From CBFHMJ01 sp965656875 (GTDB taxonomy: Bacteria; Pseudomonadota; Gammaproteobacteria; Enterobacterales; Alteromonadaceae), in contig CBFHMJ010000003.1 of NCBI GenBank assembly GCA_965656875.1, positions 186,001 through 250,000 of the forward strand: DNA of 64,000 nt, in the 5' to 3' direction. The notes under the pieces are model-generated. The model was not told where the DNA came from, ran no database searches, and saw only the letters and a list, made by a program, of their open reading frames with translations. Of the stretch, positions 44,232 through 53,821 are shown piece after piece (positions within the stretch are counted from its first letter, which is position 1; every line of letters starts with the position of its first letter). The position numbers and the translations under genes are program-made.

Positions 44232-45208
44232 TGCCACAAATGAATATGTTACAAGCCATCAATAGTGCATTGCATATTGTCCTGGCTGAAGATGACAGTG
44301 CAATTGTTTTTGGTGAAGATGTTGGTCATTTTGGTGGCGTATTCCGCGCAACCAGTAATCTTCAGGAAAAATTCGGTAAGCATCGTTGTTTCAACACGCC
44401 GTTGACAGAGCAGGGCATCCTGGGTTTTGCAAATGGTGTGGCAGCGCACGGCTCAACAGCTATCGCTGAAATTCAATTTGCAGATTACATTTTCCCGGCA
44501 TTCGATCAAATCGTGAATGAAAGTGCCAAATTCCGCTACCGTTCAGGTAATGAATTCAATGTTGGTCCTTTGACCGTTCGTACACCTTATGGTGGCGGTA
44601 TTGCCGGCGGTCACTATCACTCTCAGTCGCCTGAAGCATATTTTGCTCACACGCCTGGTCTGAAGATTGTTGTTCCTCGCAACCCGTATCAGGCAAAAGG
44701 TTTACTGCTGGCTTCTATCCGTGACGATAACCCGGTAATTTTCTTTGAGCCAAAACGTTTATATCGTGCATCGGTTGGTGAAGTACCTGAAGGGGATTAT
44801 GAGCTGCCAATTGGTAAAGCTGATATCGTTAAAGAAGGTAATGATGTCACTATTCTTGCCTGGGGTGCTCAGGTAGAGATCGTTGAAAAAGCCGCTGAAA
44901 TGGCAGAGAAAGATGGCATTTCTGTTGAGTTGATTGACCTTCGTTCGATTCTTCCGTGGGATGTGGATACTGTAGCAAAATCAGTTGAAAAGACTGGCCG
45001 TCTTATCATCAACCACGAAGCGCCATTGACCAGTGGTTTTGGTGCAGAGATAGCTGCAAAAATTCAGGAACGTTGCTTCTTATATCTGGAATCTCCGATC
45101 ATGCGTGTGGCGGGTCTTGATACGCCATATCCGCTGTGTCATGAAAAAGAATATATGCCAGATCACCTGAAAACGTATGAAGCGATCAAGCAGTCAGTAG
45201 ATTTCTAA
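44231..45208 (+). CDS. bkdA2: Branched-chain 2-oxoacid dehydrogenase E1 beta subunit
   Basis: 325 residues. Transketolase-like pyrimidine-binding and C-terminal domains: FGEDVGHFGGVFRATSNLQ, the TEQGILGFANGVAAHGSTAI block, IVVPRNPYQAKGLLLASIRD, and RLIINHEAPLTSGFGAEIAA. With the alpha subunit it makes the alpha2beta2 E1. Translationally coupled to E1 alpha; 12 bp before the E2 gene. Confidence 0.95.
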   Translation: MPQMNMLQAINSALHIVLAEDDSAIVFGEDVGHFGGVFRATSNLQEKFGKHRCFNTPLTEQGILGFANGVAAHGSTAIAEIQFADYIFPAFDQIVNESAKFRYRSGNEFNVGPLTVRTPYGGGIAGGHYHSQSPEAYFAHTPGLKIVVPRNPYQAKGLLLASIRDDNPVIFFEPKRLYRASVGEVPEGDYELPIGKADIVKEGNDVTILAWGAQVEIVEKAAEMAEKDGISVELIDLRSILPWDVDTVAKSVEKTGRLIINHEAPLTSGFGAEIAAKIQERCFLYLESPIMRVAGLDTPYPLCHEKEYMPDHLKTYEAIKQSVDF

Positions 45209-45220
45209 GAGAGCCCGAAC

Positions 45221-46792
45221 ATGACAAAAGAATTTATTTTGCCAGATATCGGCGAAGGTATCGTTGAGTGTGAAATCGTTGAATGGTTAGTCTCTGAAGG
45301 CGAACAAATTAGCGAAGATCAGCCAGTTGCTGATGTGATGACTGACAAAGCGTTGGTCCAGATTCCTTCTATGTATTCAGGTACTGTTGAAAAGCTTCAC
45401 TATGAAAAGGGTGACATCGCAAAAGTACACGAGCCATTATTCAGCATGTCTGTGGATGGCGAAGACAGTGCAGCACCAGCAGCTGATACAACAGCACAGG
45501 TAGAACAGCCAGCTGTAGAACAAACGGCTGCAGTGGCAACCGGTTCTGTGGTTGAAGATTTCATTCTTCCTGATATTGGCGAAGGAATCGTTGAATGTGA
45601 AATCGTTGAGTGGCTGGTGTCAGAAGGCGAAGCCATCGATGAAGATCAGCCTGTTTGTGATGTCATGACTGATAAAGCGCTGGTTCAGATTCCGTCTAAG
45701 TACAAAGGAACTGTGCAAAAGCTTTATTATGGCAAAGGTGACATCGCTAAAGTTCATCAACCTTTGTTTGCTATTGAAATTGAAGGTAGTGAAGCCGCTG
45801 CACCGGTAGCTGCTGTGCCTTCATCGGCACCAGAAAAAGCAGAGTCTGCGCCTGTAGCTGCAAAAGCAGATGTTGTTGATACAACACCTGTTCGTCAGGG
45901 TAAAGCGCTTGCTTCACCAGCGGTACGACGCTTTGCGCGTGAAAACAACATTGATATTGCCGGCGTGCCAGGTTCAGGCAAAAAAGGCCGTGTTTATAAA
46001 GATGATATTGTTGCCTTTATGAATAAAGGTGCTGCTACTCCTGTACAGACAGCTGCACCGGTCGCAGCACCAGTTACAACAGCAGGTGGAACGAGCACTG
46101 AAGCAATTCGTGGTATTAAAGCCGCGATGGCTAAGCAAATGATGGCATCGGCTTCAACAATCCCTCACTTCACTTATTGTGAAGAGATTGATATGACGAA
46201 TCTGGTAGCATTGCGTCTTCAATTGAAAGAGAAGTACGCAGCACAAGGCGTGAAGCTTACGATGATGCCTTTCTTCATGAAAGCAATGTCGCTGGCGCTT
46301 AAAGAGTTCCCGGTTGTGAACAGCCAGGTCAACGAGGAGTGCACTGAAATTACGTATTTTGATGATCACAACATTGGTATGGCTGTTGATTCAAAAGTTG
46401 GCTTAATCGTGCCTAATGTAAAAGGTTGTCAAACAAAGAGCATTCTGGATATTGCTAATGAGGTTACACGTTTAACCAATGATGCAAGAGATGGCCGTGT
46501 TAATCCTGATGATATTAAACAGGGCACGATCACCATTTCAAATATTGGCGCTTTGGGCGGCACTGTAGCAACACCAGTCATTAATAAACCAGAAGTTGCG
46601 ATTGTCGCATTAGGTAAATTGCAGAAATTACCGCGTTTTAATGATGATGGAAGCGTCGAAGCTCGCCAGATTATGCAGGTAAGCTGGTCTGGCGACCATC
46701 GTGTAATCGATGGTGGAACCATTGCTCGTTTCTGTAACTTGTGGAAAGAATATCTGGAAAACCCATCTGCAATGTTAGTGTCGATGATATAG
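45221..46792 (+). CDS. bkdB: Branched-chain 2-oxoacid dehydrogenase E2 with two lipoyl domains
   Basis: 523 residues. Two near-identical lipoyl domains (FILPDIGEGIVECEIVEWLV in both) with lipoyl lysines K43 and K152 in MTDKALVQIPS. The E3-binding domain is at about 228-268 (ASPAVRRFARENNIDIAGVP, GRVYKDDIVAFM), and the catalytic acyltransferase domain ends with WSGDHRVIDGGTIARF. DKA rather than DKV lipoyl motifs are usual for BCKDH E2. Last gene of the operon; no E3 follows, so a shared lpd is expected. Confidence 0.94.
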   Translation: MTKEFILPDIGEGIVECEIVEWLVSEGEQISEDQPVADVMTDKALVQIPSMYSGTVEKLHYEKGDIAKVHEPLFSMSVDGEDSAAPAADTTAQVEQPAVEQTAAVATGSVVEDFILPDIGEGIVECEIVEWLVSEGEAIDEDQPVCDVMTDKALVQIPSKYKGTVQKLYYGKGDIAKVHQPLFAIEIEGSEAAAPVAAVPSSAPEKAESAPVAAKADVVDTTPVRQGKALASPAVRRFARENNIDIAGVPGSGKKGRVYKDDIVAFMNKGAATPVQTAAPVAAPVTTAGGTSTEAIRGIKAAMAKQMMASASTIPHFTYCEEIDMTNLVALRLQLKEKYAAQGVKLTMMPFFMKAMSLALKEFPVVNSQVNEECTEITYFDDHNIGMAVDSKVGLIVPNVKGCQTKSILDIANEVTRLTNDARDGRVNPDDIKQGTITISNIGALGGTVATPVINKPEVAIVALGKLQKLPRFNDDGSVEARQIMQVSWSGDHRVIDGGTIARFCNLWKEYLENPSAMLVSMI

Positions 46793-46815
46793 ATAACGTC
46801 GGTTATTTATTCTTG

Positions 46816-46856
46816 AAAAAGGCGTGTTACCGGATCGGTACCACGCCTTTTCTTTT
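46816..46856 (+). terminator. Rho-independent terminator of the bkd operon
   Basis: Long stem AAAAGGCGTGTTACCG/CGGTACCACGCCTTTT with one mismatch and a short loop, followed by TCTTTT, 24 bp past the E2 stop. Confidence 0.9.
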
Positions 46857-46918
46857 GATCTGCCCCCTGTTGTTACCCTGCCTTTCGTTGTTAGAATTCG
46901 GTCATTACTCCTTAATAA

Positions 46919-48775
46919 TTGATCTGGTTTTCTGTGTACGGGAAAAATCTTAAGAACTTCTACATTAATGAAGAACAGTCTATTTATCTGTTATCTACTT
47001 ATGATGCACAGAAACTGAAAAACTGGGTCAACTTGTGTGTTCAGCAGCTGGAAAAGCTAGGCTACCAGAATATATCTATGATAGGTCATGGTGCCTATGG
47101 CTTTGCGTTTAGTGGCTATACGACCAGCGGCCGTGAATATGTGTTTAAATTTTCTCGTATTACGTTACCGCAGAAAGTCCGAGAGCGACTGGAAGAAGAA
47201 GCGATGATGCTCAGCTATGTTGATCATCCGTTGATTCCGTCATTTGTTGCTTTTGAAACAATTGGTAAGCAGGGAATTCTGATGATGGAGCGGGGGAAGG
47301 GAATTAATTTTGAAGATTATTCATTAAAACGTGGCCGTCTTTCTGTCAAACAACTTATCAGTGTTGCCTCACAACTTGCCGACATTCTCGATTATTTACG
47401 GAGTTTTCGACGTGGTAACAGTCTTGCGCCGATTGTTCACGGTGATATCAAACCTTCGAATATTATGTATGACGAGCACAGTGGGAAGATTGCTTTGGTT
47501 GATTGGGGGTCGTCTGTATTTGCGCAGGTCGATCCATATGGACATTATGTGTCGAATAATATCATGGATTTGATGTCCAGTGATTTACAGCACACCAATG
47601 CAAGGCTCGGTGATGTCTGGTTTATTGGGGATGAGCAATTATCGGGTGAATTATCGTCACCACGGTTTGATGAACAGGGAGCGGCAGGTACGTTGTATGC
47701 TCTGGCGTCGGGTCAGTCTTGCCGGTTTGGACATCAGGCTATTCCACCGCGTTCGCTGGGATTACCAAAAGAGATGGCACTGGTACTGGAGAATTTATTA
47801 GGTCCAGAGCGAAGTTTGCGTGATGAAGCAGGGGATTACTATCTTCGAAACGTCCGATATCTTAAATATATTGTCCTGGCTGATCCCCATGAAGAACCGT
47901 TAAAGTCGCTGGTTCCAGTTTGGTCTGCACCTTCTGAAAAGCAGATTGATACGGTCGTTTATACGTCTCGGACATCTTTCTTAAAAGAATCGATGGGGGA
48001 TACTATACAAGATGTGCCAGATGACGCGCAGATGGGACATTACTATAAGAATTATCTGCAACATATGGGGGAGCTGGAAAAAGCTTTTCTTTCGGCTGTT
48101 AGCCGTCTGGCAAAGTATCCGGTTGTTGGTGGGCTGGCTGTTCGCTGGGAAAAGGACGGTGTATATATAGATTCAAGTATTACACTCTACGATGAATCGC
48201 TTCGACGAGCGTTTACCCAATCAATCAACAACATGGTAAATCTGGCACAGTCTATTCACCGGGTTGGAACGTTCAAAAGTTGTTTGTTTAATGCCAGAGA
48301 TACGATTCATTGTGAGCGCACTCGAATCACTGATCCCTTTGCCGTTGATCCTGATGTTGCGATTCCTTACGAAGTGTCGCCCGTTGTGACTATGGATAGC
48401 GATAGCCGTCAGCATTCATATTTTGAAGATGGTAAAGATCCTGATGAAAAACTGTTTCTTTCAGATGAGATAATGGAAGAAATTGCAGCACTGAATCTTA
48501 TCCACCATACCGGATGTATTATTATTGAAGTTTTACCACTTCATTTGAAATTACATTCTTATTATCGATTGCTTGATCCAGCACGAGAAATTGAATTCAG
48601 GCAGCGTTTGGATAATATCCTGACAAAAATACCTATGATTAAGGGGCTAGGTGTTTCTGGCTTTATGAAGTTGCCGTATAAAGATACTCGGGTGTTCTCA
48701 CATATTGATGCTCAGCCGGATAAGTTTCACCCGGTCAAGCCGCAACGTCAGCGTCGAGCAACGTCACCAGCCTGA
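46919..48775 (+). CDS. Serine/threonine protein-kinase-like protein with unknown C-terminal region
   Basis: Up to 618 residues. The start is uncertain: TTG 46919 is the first possible codon after a stop, GTG 46934 is an alternative, and neither has a ribosome site. Residues about 50-260 are a protein kinase fold: glycine loop GHGAYGFAF, ATP-binding Lys in YVFKFS, Glu in LEEEAMML, catalytic loop VHGDIKPSNIMYD (HGD instead of HRD) and DWG instead of DFG. The key residues suggest an active kinase. The last 350 residues match nothing I recognise. No membrane segment or partner phosphatase gene; downstream of the bkd terminator, so probably independent. Confidence 0.8.
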   Translation: MIWFSVYGKNLKNFYINEEQSIYLLSTYDAQKLKNWVNLCVQQLEKLGYQNISMIGHGAYGFAFSGYTTSGREYVFKFSRITLPQKVRERLEEEAMMLSYVDHPLIPSFVAFETIGKQGILMMERGKGINFEDYSLKRGRLSVKQLISVASQLADILDYLRSFRRGNSLAPIVHGDIKPSNIMYDEHSGKIALVDWGSSVFAQVDPYGHYVSNNIMDLMSSDLQHTNARLGDVWFIGDEQLSGELSSPRFDEQGAAGTLYALASGQSCRFGHQAIPPRSLGLPKEMALVLENLLGPERSLRDEAGDYYLRNVRYLKYIVLADPHEEPLKSLVPVWSAPSEKQIDTVVYTSRTSFLKESMGDTIQDVPDDAQMGHYYKNYLQHMGELEKAFLSAVSRLAKYPVVGGLAVRWEKDGVYIDSSITLYDESLRRAFTQSINNMVNLAQSIHRVGTFKSCLFNARDTIHCERTRITDPFAVDPDVAIPYEVSPVVTMDSDSRQHSYFEDGKDPDEKLFLSDEIMEEIAALNLIHHTGCIIIEVLPLHLKLHSYYRLLDPAREIEFRQRLDNILTKIPMIKGLGVSGFMKLPYKDTRVFSHIDAQPDKFHPVKPQRQRRATSPA

Positions 48776-48792
48776 CGGTAGCCATTATTTCA

Positions 48793-50094
48793 TCAAACGG
48801 TAAACATGGTTTTGTACATCTTGGTTGCGTATTCGTCAGTCATACCTGAGATGTAGTCACAAATCACCCGCATTCCACCCTGATCACCTGACAGATTCAC
48901 TGCTTTTTCCCAGCGATTTCGTGTGTTTTCAGGTAGTAATCGATCCGGCTGCTGTGAAAATGCTTTAAACAGGCGTTCAACCATATATTGCCCTTTAAAT
49001 TCAATACGTTGAATGTCAGGATTGCGCACAACATAGCGGTAAACGAACTGCTTTAAAATATCGAGCAGTGTTTCCTGAGGTTTATTTAATCGGGCATTTA
49101 ACCGTATGAGTGGCTCGTGGAAATCATCATCCTGTTCAAACAGTTCAACAGAAGTTATCAGAGTATTCACGATAGTGCCTATTGCCTGCTTGCGCTTGTA
49201 GTGTTCGGCATTAAACAGATCAGGGGTTAAATCCTGACATAAAGCATGCATGTCTGGCTGTGCTGTGGCTAGTTTCTCCAGCACCCAGGATTCCCATTGA
49301 TCTCGTGAAATGAAATTTGTCGCGATTGCATCTTCCAAATCATGAACACCATAGGCGATATCATCAGCCAATTCCATAATCGATGCATCCAGTGATTTAA
49401 ATCGCGTTTTTGCATGTTGTTCAGTTTCCTGAAACGATTGAAACAAATTTTTATCTGAAGAAGAAAGTGGTTCCAGCGTCCAGTCAAGAATGGTTTGATC
49501 GCAGGCATAAATTCCTTTTGCTGCTTTAACATAGCAGCCGGTATTTACCGCAATATCGCGGACAAGATTGTCCAGTGTTGCTGGGTATTTCAACAACCCA
49601 AGTAATGTTCTACGGGCGACATCCATGCCGAAACCAGGCGTGTAAGGTTCCGTCACTGCAACAATACGAAATGTTTGCCCGTTTCCTTCAAATCCGCCGT
49701 AGGCTTGCATTAAATGATTCAGCGCTGTTTCGCCACCATGCCCAAAAGGGGGGTGTCCGATGTCATGAGCCAGACACAAGGATTCAATCAACGCATCGTC
49801 GGGTAGATAATGCTGCAATTCCGGCTGGTTCATTCGAAGTTGAGACGTTAATCCGGTGCCAATTTGGGCGACTTCGAGAGAATGCGTTAAGCGGGTTCGG
49901 TAGAAGTCATTTTGACCGACACCGATAATCTGAGTTTTTGCCTGTAATCGGCGAAAGGCTGCGGAGTGAAGAATTCGAGCGCGATCGCGCTGATAAGGTG
50001 TGCGATGATCGTTTGGTCTTGAATGTGCGGAATCAGCGCGTCTGGAGGCCCAGTTGTTATACCCGGGTTGGGCGTTGGAGTCAGTAGAGGACAT
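48793..50094 (-). CDS. dgt: dGTP triphosphohydrolase-like protein (HD superfamily)
   Basis: 433 residues. HD metal site: RTRLTHSLEVAQIGTGL then AHDIGHPPFGHGGETALN (His, His-Asp), and the later Asp in ADDIAYGVHDLEDAI. The N-terminus DHRTPYQRDRARILHSAAFR is typical of the dGTPase family, type 2 (shorter than E. coli Dgt). Such enzymes split dNTPs into deoxynucleoside and triphosphate, tuning dNTP pools. It is 23 bp downstream of yfbR, which also trims deoxynucleotides, so the two probably form one nucleotide-pool unit. Confidence 0.93.
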   Translation of the reverse strand: MSSTDSNAQPGYNNWASRRADSAHSRPNDHRTPYQRDRARILHSAAFRRLQAKTQIIGVGQNDFYRTRLTHSLEVAQIGTGLTSQLRMNQPELQHYLPDDALIESLCLAHDIGHPPFGHGGETALNHLMQAYGGFEGNGQTFRIVAVTEPYTPGFGMDVARRTLLGLLKYPATLDNLVRDIAVNTGCYVKAAKGIYACDQTILDWTLEPLSSSDKNLFQSFQETEQHAKTRFKSLDASIMELADDIAYGVHDLEDAIATNFISRDQWESWVLEKLATAQPDMHALCQDLTPDLFNAEHYKRKQAIGTIVNTLITSVELFEQDDDFHEPLIRLNARLNKPQETLLDILKQFVYRYVVRNPDIQRIEFKGQYMVERLFKAFSQQPDRLLPENTRNRWEKAVNLSGDQGGMRVICDYISGMTDEYATKMYKTMFTV

Positions 50095-50117
50095 TATTGG
50101 TTATTGCTCCGAATGGT

Positions 50118-50723
50118 TTAATACTCCGAAATTTCATCTATCGTGCTGATGCATCCTTCAATAAACGTATTCAGGAAGTAATCAACTTCAGGTAGGTCAA
50201 CTTTCAGTTCATCAAGGGTTTTCTTTAGCTTTTGTTCAACGGTGTTGAATTCACGATTCTGATGCTTTTTGACTTCTGATACAGACTTTATGTAAGCGCA
50301 CATCACATCCGCAGCTTTTAACAGGCGTTTATAATCACCATCCAGTTGCTCACTCAGTAAGACTGGACGGAAGGCTTCTTTTAGTTCATCTGGAAGTGTT
50401 TTGAATACGTGGTGTTCGGCTTCTGTTTCGAGTTTTTTAAACTCTTTAAGAAGGGTTGGACTGCTGTATTTGACAGTTGCGACAACATCCTGAGTAATCA
50501 CCTCACTGGCATCATGATATAAAGCCATTGTTGCCAGACGATGCTCGTCGATATTGCCATCAAAAAGTGTATTTTTTATCACGGCGAGCAAGTGGGCAAC
50601 GACGGCCACCTGGTGAGAATGCTCTGCGATATTTTCTTCTTCGGCCACATACATTAGTGACCAGCGTTTTATCAACGGCATACGAAATATATATGCCAGG
50701 AATGAACTATTTTCACCTTTCAC
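50118..50723 (-). CDS. yfbR: 5'-deoxynucleotidase YfbR (HD domain)
   Basis: 201 residues. HD motif: NIAEHSHQVAVVAHLLAV then LYHDASEVITQDV, with a distal Asp in LLKAADVMCAYIKS; RMPLIKRWSLMYVAEEENIA is the YfbR start region. Removes phosphate from deoxyribonucleoside 5'-monophosphates. It follows alaA, as in E. coli, but separated by a structured spacer with a hexamer repeat, and precedes dgt. Confidence 0.93.
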   Translation of the reverse strand: MKGENSSFLAYIFRMPLIKRWSLMYVAEEENIAEHSHQVAVVAHLLAVIKNTLFDGNIDEHRLATMALYHDASEVITQDVVATVKYSSPTLLKEFKKLETEAEHHVFKTLPDELKEAFRPVLLSEQLDGDYKRLLKAADVMCAYIKSVSEVKKHQNREFNTVEQKLKKTLDELKVDLPEVDYFLNTFIEGCISTIDEISEY

Positions 50724-50761
50724 AATAAATCCTGTGATACATCCGTTAAGTCTTAATAATC

Positions 50762-50827
50762 AGAGCCTGTCATATGCCAGCAATGGCAATGGCAATGGCA
50801 ATGGCGCATTAGCAGGTAACAGGCTCT
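50762..50827. repeat. Inverted repeat enclosing four tandem CAATGG hexamers
   Basis: Perfect 9-bp arms AGAGCCTGT (50762-50770) and ACAGGCTCT (50819-50827). Inside lie four exact CAATGG units (50781-50804) and a small TGCCA-GCAA-TGGCA hairpin. It sits between the alaA stop and the yfbR start and could be a transcript hairpin or a slippage-prone repeat. Confidence 0.75.
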
Positions 50828-50851
50828 ACTGTAACGAAATTCTTTTCCAGG

Positions 50852-52072
50852 CTACAGATATTGTTGATAGATAGCGAGAAAATCTTTTAATTTATTGACC
50901 GCTGATGCCAGCTCATCCTGTCTTGGTAAGAACACCAGCCTGAAATGATCTGGTTGGGGCCAGTTAAAACCTGTGCCATGAACTAACAAGACTTTTTTCT
51001 CGGTTAGGAAATCGAGTACGAATTTTTCGTCATCTGCAATGTTAAAGCGTTTTACGTCAATTTTAGGAAACAGATACATAGCACCTTTGGGCCGGACACA
51101 ACTGATTCCTGGAATGTCGTTCAACATTCGCCAGGCAGTATTCATTTGTTCGTACAAACGGCCTCCGGGCTTTACCAAATCGTCAATACTTTGATATCCC
51201 CCTAATGCGGTTTGAATCGAGTGCTGACACGGCACGTTAGCGCACAGTCGCATAGAAGCAAGAATATTAATGCCTTCGATGTAGTCTTCCGCCAGATAAT
51301 GAGGTCCAGTAATTGCCATCCAACCAGCACGAAAACCAGCAATTCGGTAGTTTTTGGATAAACCACCAAAAGTCAGGCATATAACGTCATCAGCTAACGC
51401 GGCAATTGAATGATGGATTGCGCCGTCGTACAACACTTTGTCATAGATCTCGTCGGCAAAGATAATGAGATTATGTTCTCTGGCTACTTCAAGAATCTGT
51501 TCCAGTAGCTCTTTTGAGTAAACCGCACCAGTCGGGTTGTTAGGATTAATTAAGACCAGACCGCGTGTTTTAGGTGTGATTCTCGCTCTGATGTCAGCAA
51601 TGTCCGGGAACCAGTCTGATTGTTCATCGCAAATATAGTGAACGGCTTTACCACCGGATAAGCTAACTGATGCTGTCCAGAGTGGATAATCCGGTGCAGG
51701 CACAAGAATTTCATCTTCATTATCAAGCAATGCTTGCATCGCCATGACGATCAGCTCGCTAACACCATTGCCGATATAGATGTCATCGACACTAAGAGTA
51801 TTGATGCCTTTTCGCTGATAATACTGCATAACCGCAACTCTGGCTGAGTAAATGCCGTTAGATTCACAGTATCCCTGAGATGATGGTAGGTTTTTGATGA
51901 CATCTTTAACAATATCTTCCGGGGCGTCGAATCCAAATGGGGCGGGGTTGCCGATATTCAGTTTCAGAATTCGGTGACCTTCCTCTTCCAGGCGCTTTGC
52001 TTCTCGGTGAACTTCTCCTCGGATGTCATAACAGACACCATTCATTTTGCTGGAACGTTTTATTGGATTCAT
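50852..52072 (-). CDS. alaA: Alanine transaminase AlaA
   Basis: 406 residues, class I/II aminotransferase. N-terminal block VCYDIRGEVHREAKRLEEEG and LNIGNPAPFGFDAPEDI; PLP lysine in LTFGGLSKNYRIAGFRAGWM; VLINPNNPTGAVY and FADEIYDKVLYDGA are intact. Converts pyruvate and glutamate to alanine and 2-oxoglutarate; the main alanine-forming enzyme in E. coli. The yfbR neighbour supports the assignment. Confidence 0.95.
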   Translation of the reverse strand: MNPIKRSSKMNGVCYDIRGEVHREAKRLEEEGHRILKLNIGNPAPFGFDAPEDIVKDVIKNLPSSQGYCESNGIYSARVAVMQYYQRKGINTLSVDDIYIGNGVSELIVMAMQALLDNEDEILVPAPDYPLWTASVSLSGGKAVHYICDEQSDWFPDIADIRARITPKTRGLVLINPNNPTGAVYSKELLEQILEVAREHNLIIFADEIYDKVLYDGAIHHSIAALADDVICLTFGGLSKNYRIAGFRAGWMAITGPHYLAEDYIEGINILASMRLCANVPCQHSIQTALGGYQSIDDLVKPGGRLYEQMNTAWRMLNDIPGISCVRPKGAMYLFPKIDVKRFNIADDEKFVLDFLTEKKVLLVHGTGFNWPQPDHFRLVFLPRQDELASAVNKLKDFLAIYQQYL

Positions 52073-52200
52073 TATGTTCTCGTTGCTTGTGGTTCGGAGA
52101 CTCGATTGTGCGATAACTAACAGGAAAATAAAACTGCGGAATTGGGTTCAAATGATGGATTTTTTTGTGTTTTACCGGATGTTTACCAGGGGATTAAAGC

Positions 52201-52231
52201 AAAAAAGCAGAATACCTGAATATTCTGCTTT
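52201..52231 (-). terminator. Rho-independent terminator of the chemoreceptor gene
   Basis: On the minus strand AAAGCAGAATA-TTCAGG-TATTCTGCTTT followed by TTT, an 11-bp perfect stem, 44 bp after the stop codon. Confidence 0.92.
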
Positions 52232-52275
52232 CAATTCAATTGGAACGACGAGTCGTTTTTACGTTTCTTGCTGGC

Positions 52276-53772
52276 TTAAATATCAAATTTCTTCACGAAG
52301 ATTTGTAGTTGCTCAGATTGACTGGTGAGTGCTTCACAAGAACTAACCATTGAATTTGCACCTTGTGCGGTATCTTCGGCAATTTCATTGATTTCTACGA
52401 CATTCCGGTGAATTTCATCAACCGTAATACTTTGTTGCTCGCCTGCTGTAGCAATCTGAGAATTCATCTCGCTGATTAAAGCAACACTGTCAGCGATAGT
52501 GGTGAAGGCTTCACTGGTATGTGATGCCTGCTCTACGCCCATATGAGCCTGCTCGCGACCATCTTTCATCACGGCAACAGCATTCTTAGCTTCATTTTGC
52601 AGCAACTCAATCATTTGTTGGATTTCTTCTGTCGATTGCTGCGTTCTGCTTGCAAGTGTTCTTACTTCATCAGCTACAACTGCGAAACCACGGCCTTGCT
52701 CTCCAGCCCTGGCAGCCTCAATGGCTGCGTTTAGTGCTAACAGGTTCGTTTGATCTGCAATACCTTTGATTACTTCCAGCACCATACCGATATTGCCAGT
52801 GTGATTCTCGAGTTTAAGAATAACATCAGATGCTTCATCAACTTTCGATGCCAGTGTATCAAGGGAGTCAATTGTATTCTGGACAACTCGATTTCCATTC
52901 TTAACAACTTCATCGGCCTTTTGAGCTGCCATTGCTGCCTCTCGGGCGTTTTGCGCAACAGCACTGACAGATGCTGTCATTTCATTAACAGCAGATGCAA
53001 CCTGAGCTGTGTTATTTTGCTGAAGTTTAGTGCCTTCACTGGCTTTTCCTGATAATCCAAGGAGTTCTTCTGAAGCTGAAACCAGCTTAGACGCAGTTCC
53101 CTGACTGTTTCCGATAGCCTGGTTCACTGCAGACATAAATGCATTGAAATCTTCTGCGAATTTACTTTGAGGATCTTCTTTACGATATCTCAGGTCAATT
53201 TTGCCATCGACAATAACGAAATGTTCACTGATTTCTTGCAGCTCAATATTTCGTACCGCCTCTTTCTCTGCTTGCAGTGACATATAGATGAGGAAACCAC
53301 TTTCAAATACAACATAAGCAGCATGTACTAAAACCATTTTGAACGATGGACCATTCTCGAACAGATAAACACCGGTATCTGCGCCTTGAAGGACATTAAA
53401 AATCAGATGGTGGAGCGCGATGGTCGTCGCTGCAATTGCTACGACTTTCCAGTCTCGGTAATAAAGTAGGAAGGCAAGGAGGACAAATATGCCGAAATGC
53501 ATTTCGACAAGACCACGCATCTGGTGTATCTCCAGACCAGCCATGATCATAAACGAAGTTCCGACAGAAAGACGTGTAACTAAAGCGCCGGGCATTAAGT
53601 AAATTAATGCGGTAGGAATGGCGGCAGCGGGAAGTCCAACCAGGAATAGCGCACCCCACGTATCATGCCATCCTGCTAAAACCATTGAAAATACAAATAA
53701 AAACCAAACGACTATTAGCATGAGTTTATCGCTTTGGCGATAAACACTTTGTAATCCAGAGGATTCGTTCAT
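52276..53772 (-). CDS. Methyl-accepting chemotaxis protein with multi-helix membrane sensor
   Basis: 498 residues. Instead of a periplasmic ligand domain, the first 185 residues contain about six membrane helices (LMLIVVWFLFVFSMVLAGW, VAIAATTIALHHLIFNVL and others), so sensing probably occurs within the membrane or in short loops. A brief linker with SKFAEDFNAFMSAV follows, then a long coiled-coil signalling domain with the hairpin tip IADQTNLLALNAAIEAARAG and GRGFAVVADEVRTLA. It would control CheA in chemotaxis or a similar pathway. His residues in the membrane part (ALHHLIFN) hint at a metal or heme, unproven. No CheR-binding pentapeptide at the end. Confidence 0.93.
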   Translation of the reverse strand: MNESSGLQSVYRQSDKLMLIVVWFLFVFSMVLAGWHDTWGALFLVGLPAAAIPTALIYLMPGALVTRLSVGTSFMIMAGLEIHQMRGLVEMHFGIFVLLAFLLYYRDWKVVAIAATTIALHHLIFNVLQGADTGVYLFENGPSFKMVLVHAAYVVFESGFLIYMSLQAEKEAVRNIELQEISEHFVIVDGKIDLRYRKEDPQSKFAEDFNAFMSAVNQAIGNSQGTASKLVSASEELLGLSGKASEGTKLQQNNTAQVASAVNEMTASVSAVAQNAREAAMAAQKADEVVKNGNRVVQNTIDSLDTLASKVDEASDVILKLENHTGNIGMVLEVIKGIADQTNLLALNAAIEAARAGEQGRGFAVVADEVRTLASRTQQSTEEIQQMIELLQNEAKNAVAVMKDGREQAHMGVEQASHTSEAFTTIADSVALISEMNSQIATAGEQQSITVDEIHRNVVEINEIAEDTAQGANSMVSSCEALTSQSEQLQIFVKKFDI

Positions 53773-53821
53773 TGTGGTGACTCCAGCTCCATTACTAGTT
53801 TAAAAATATAAATTTTGTCAG

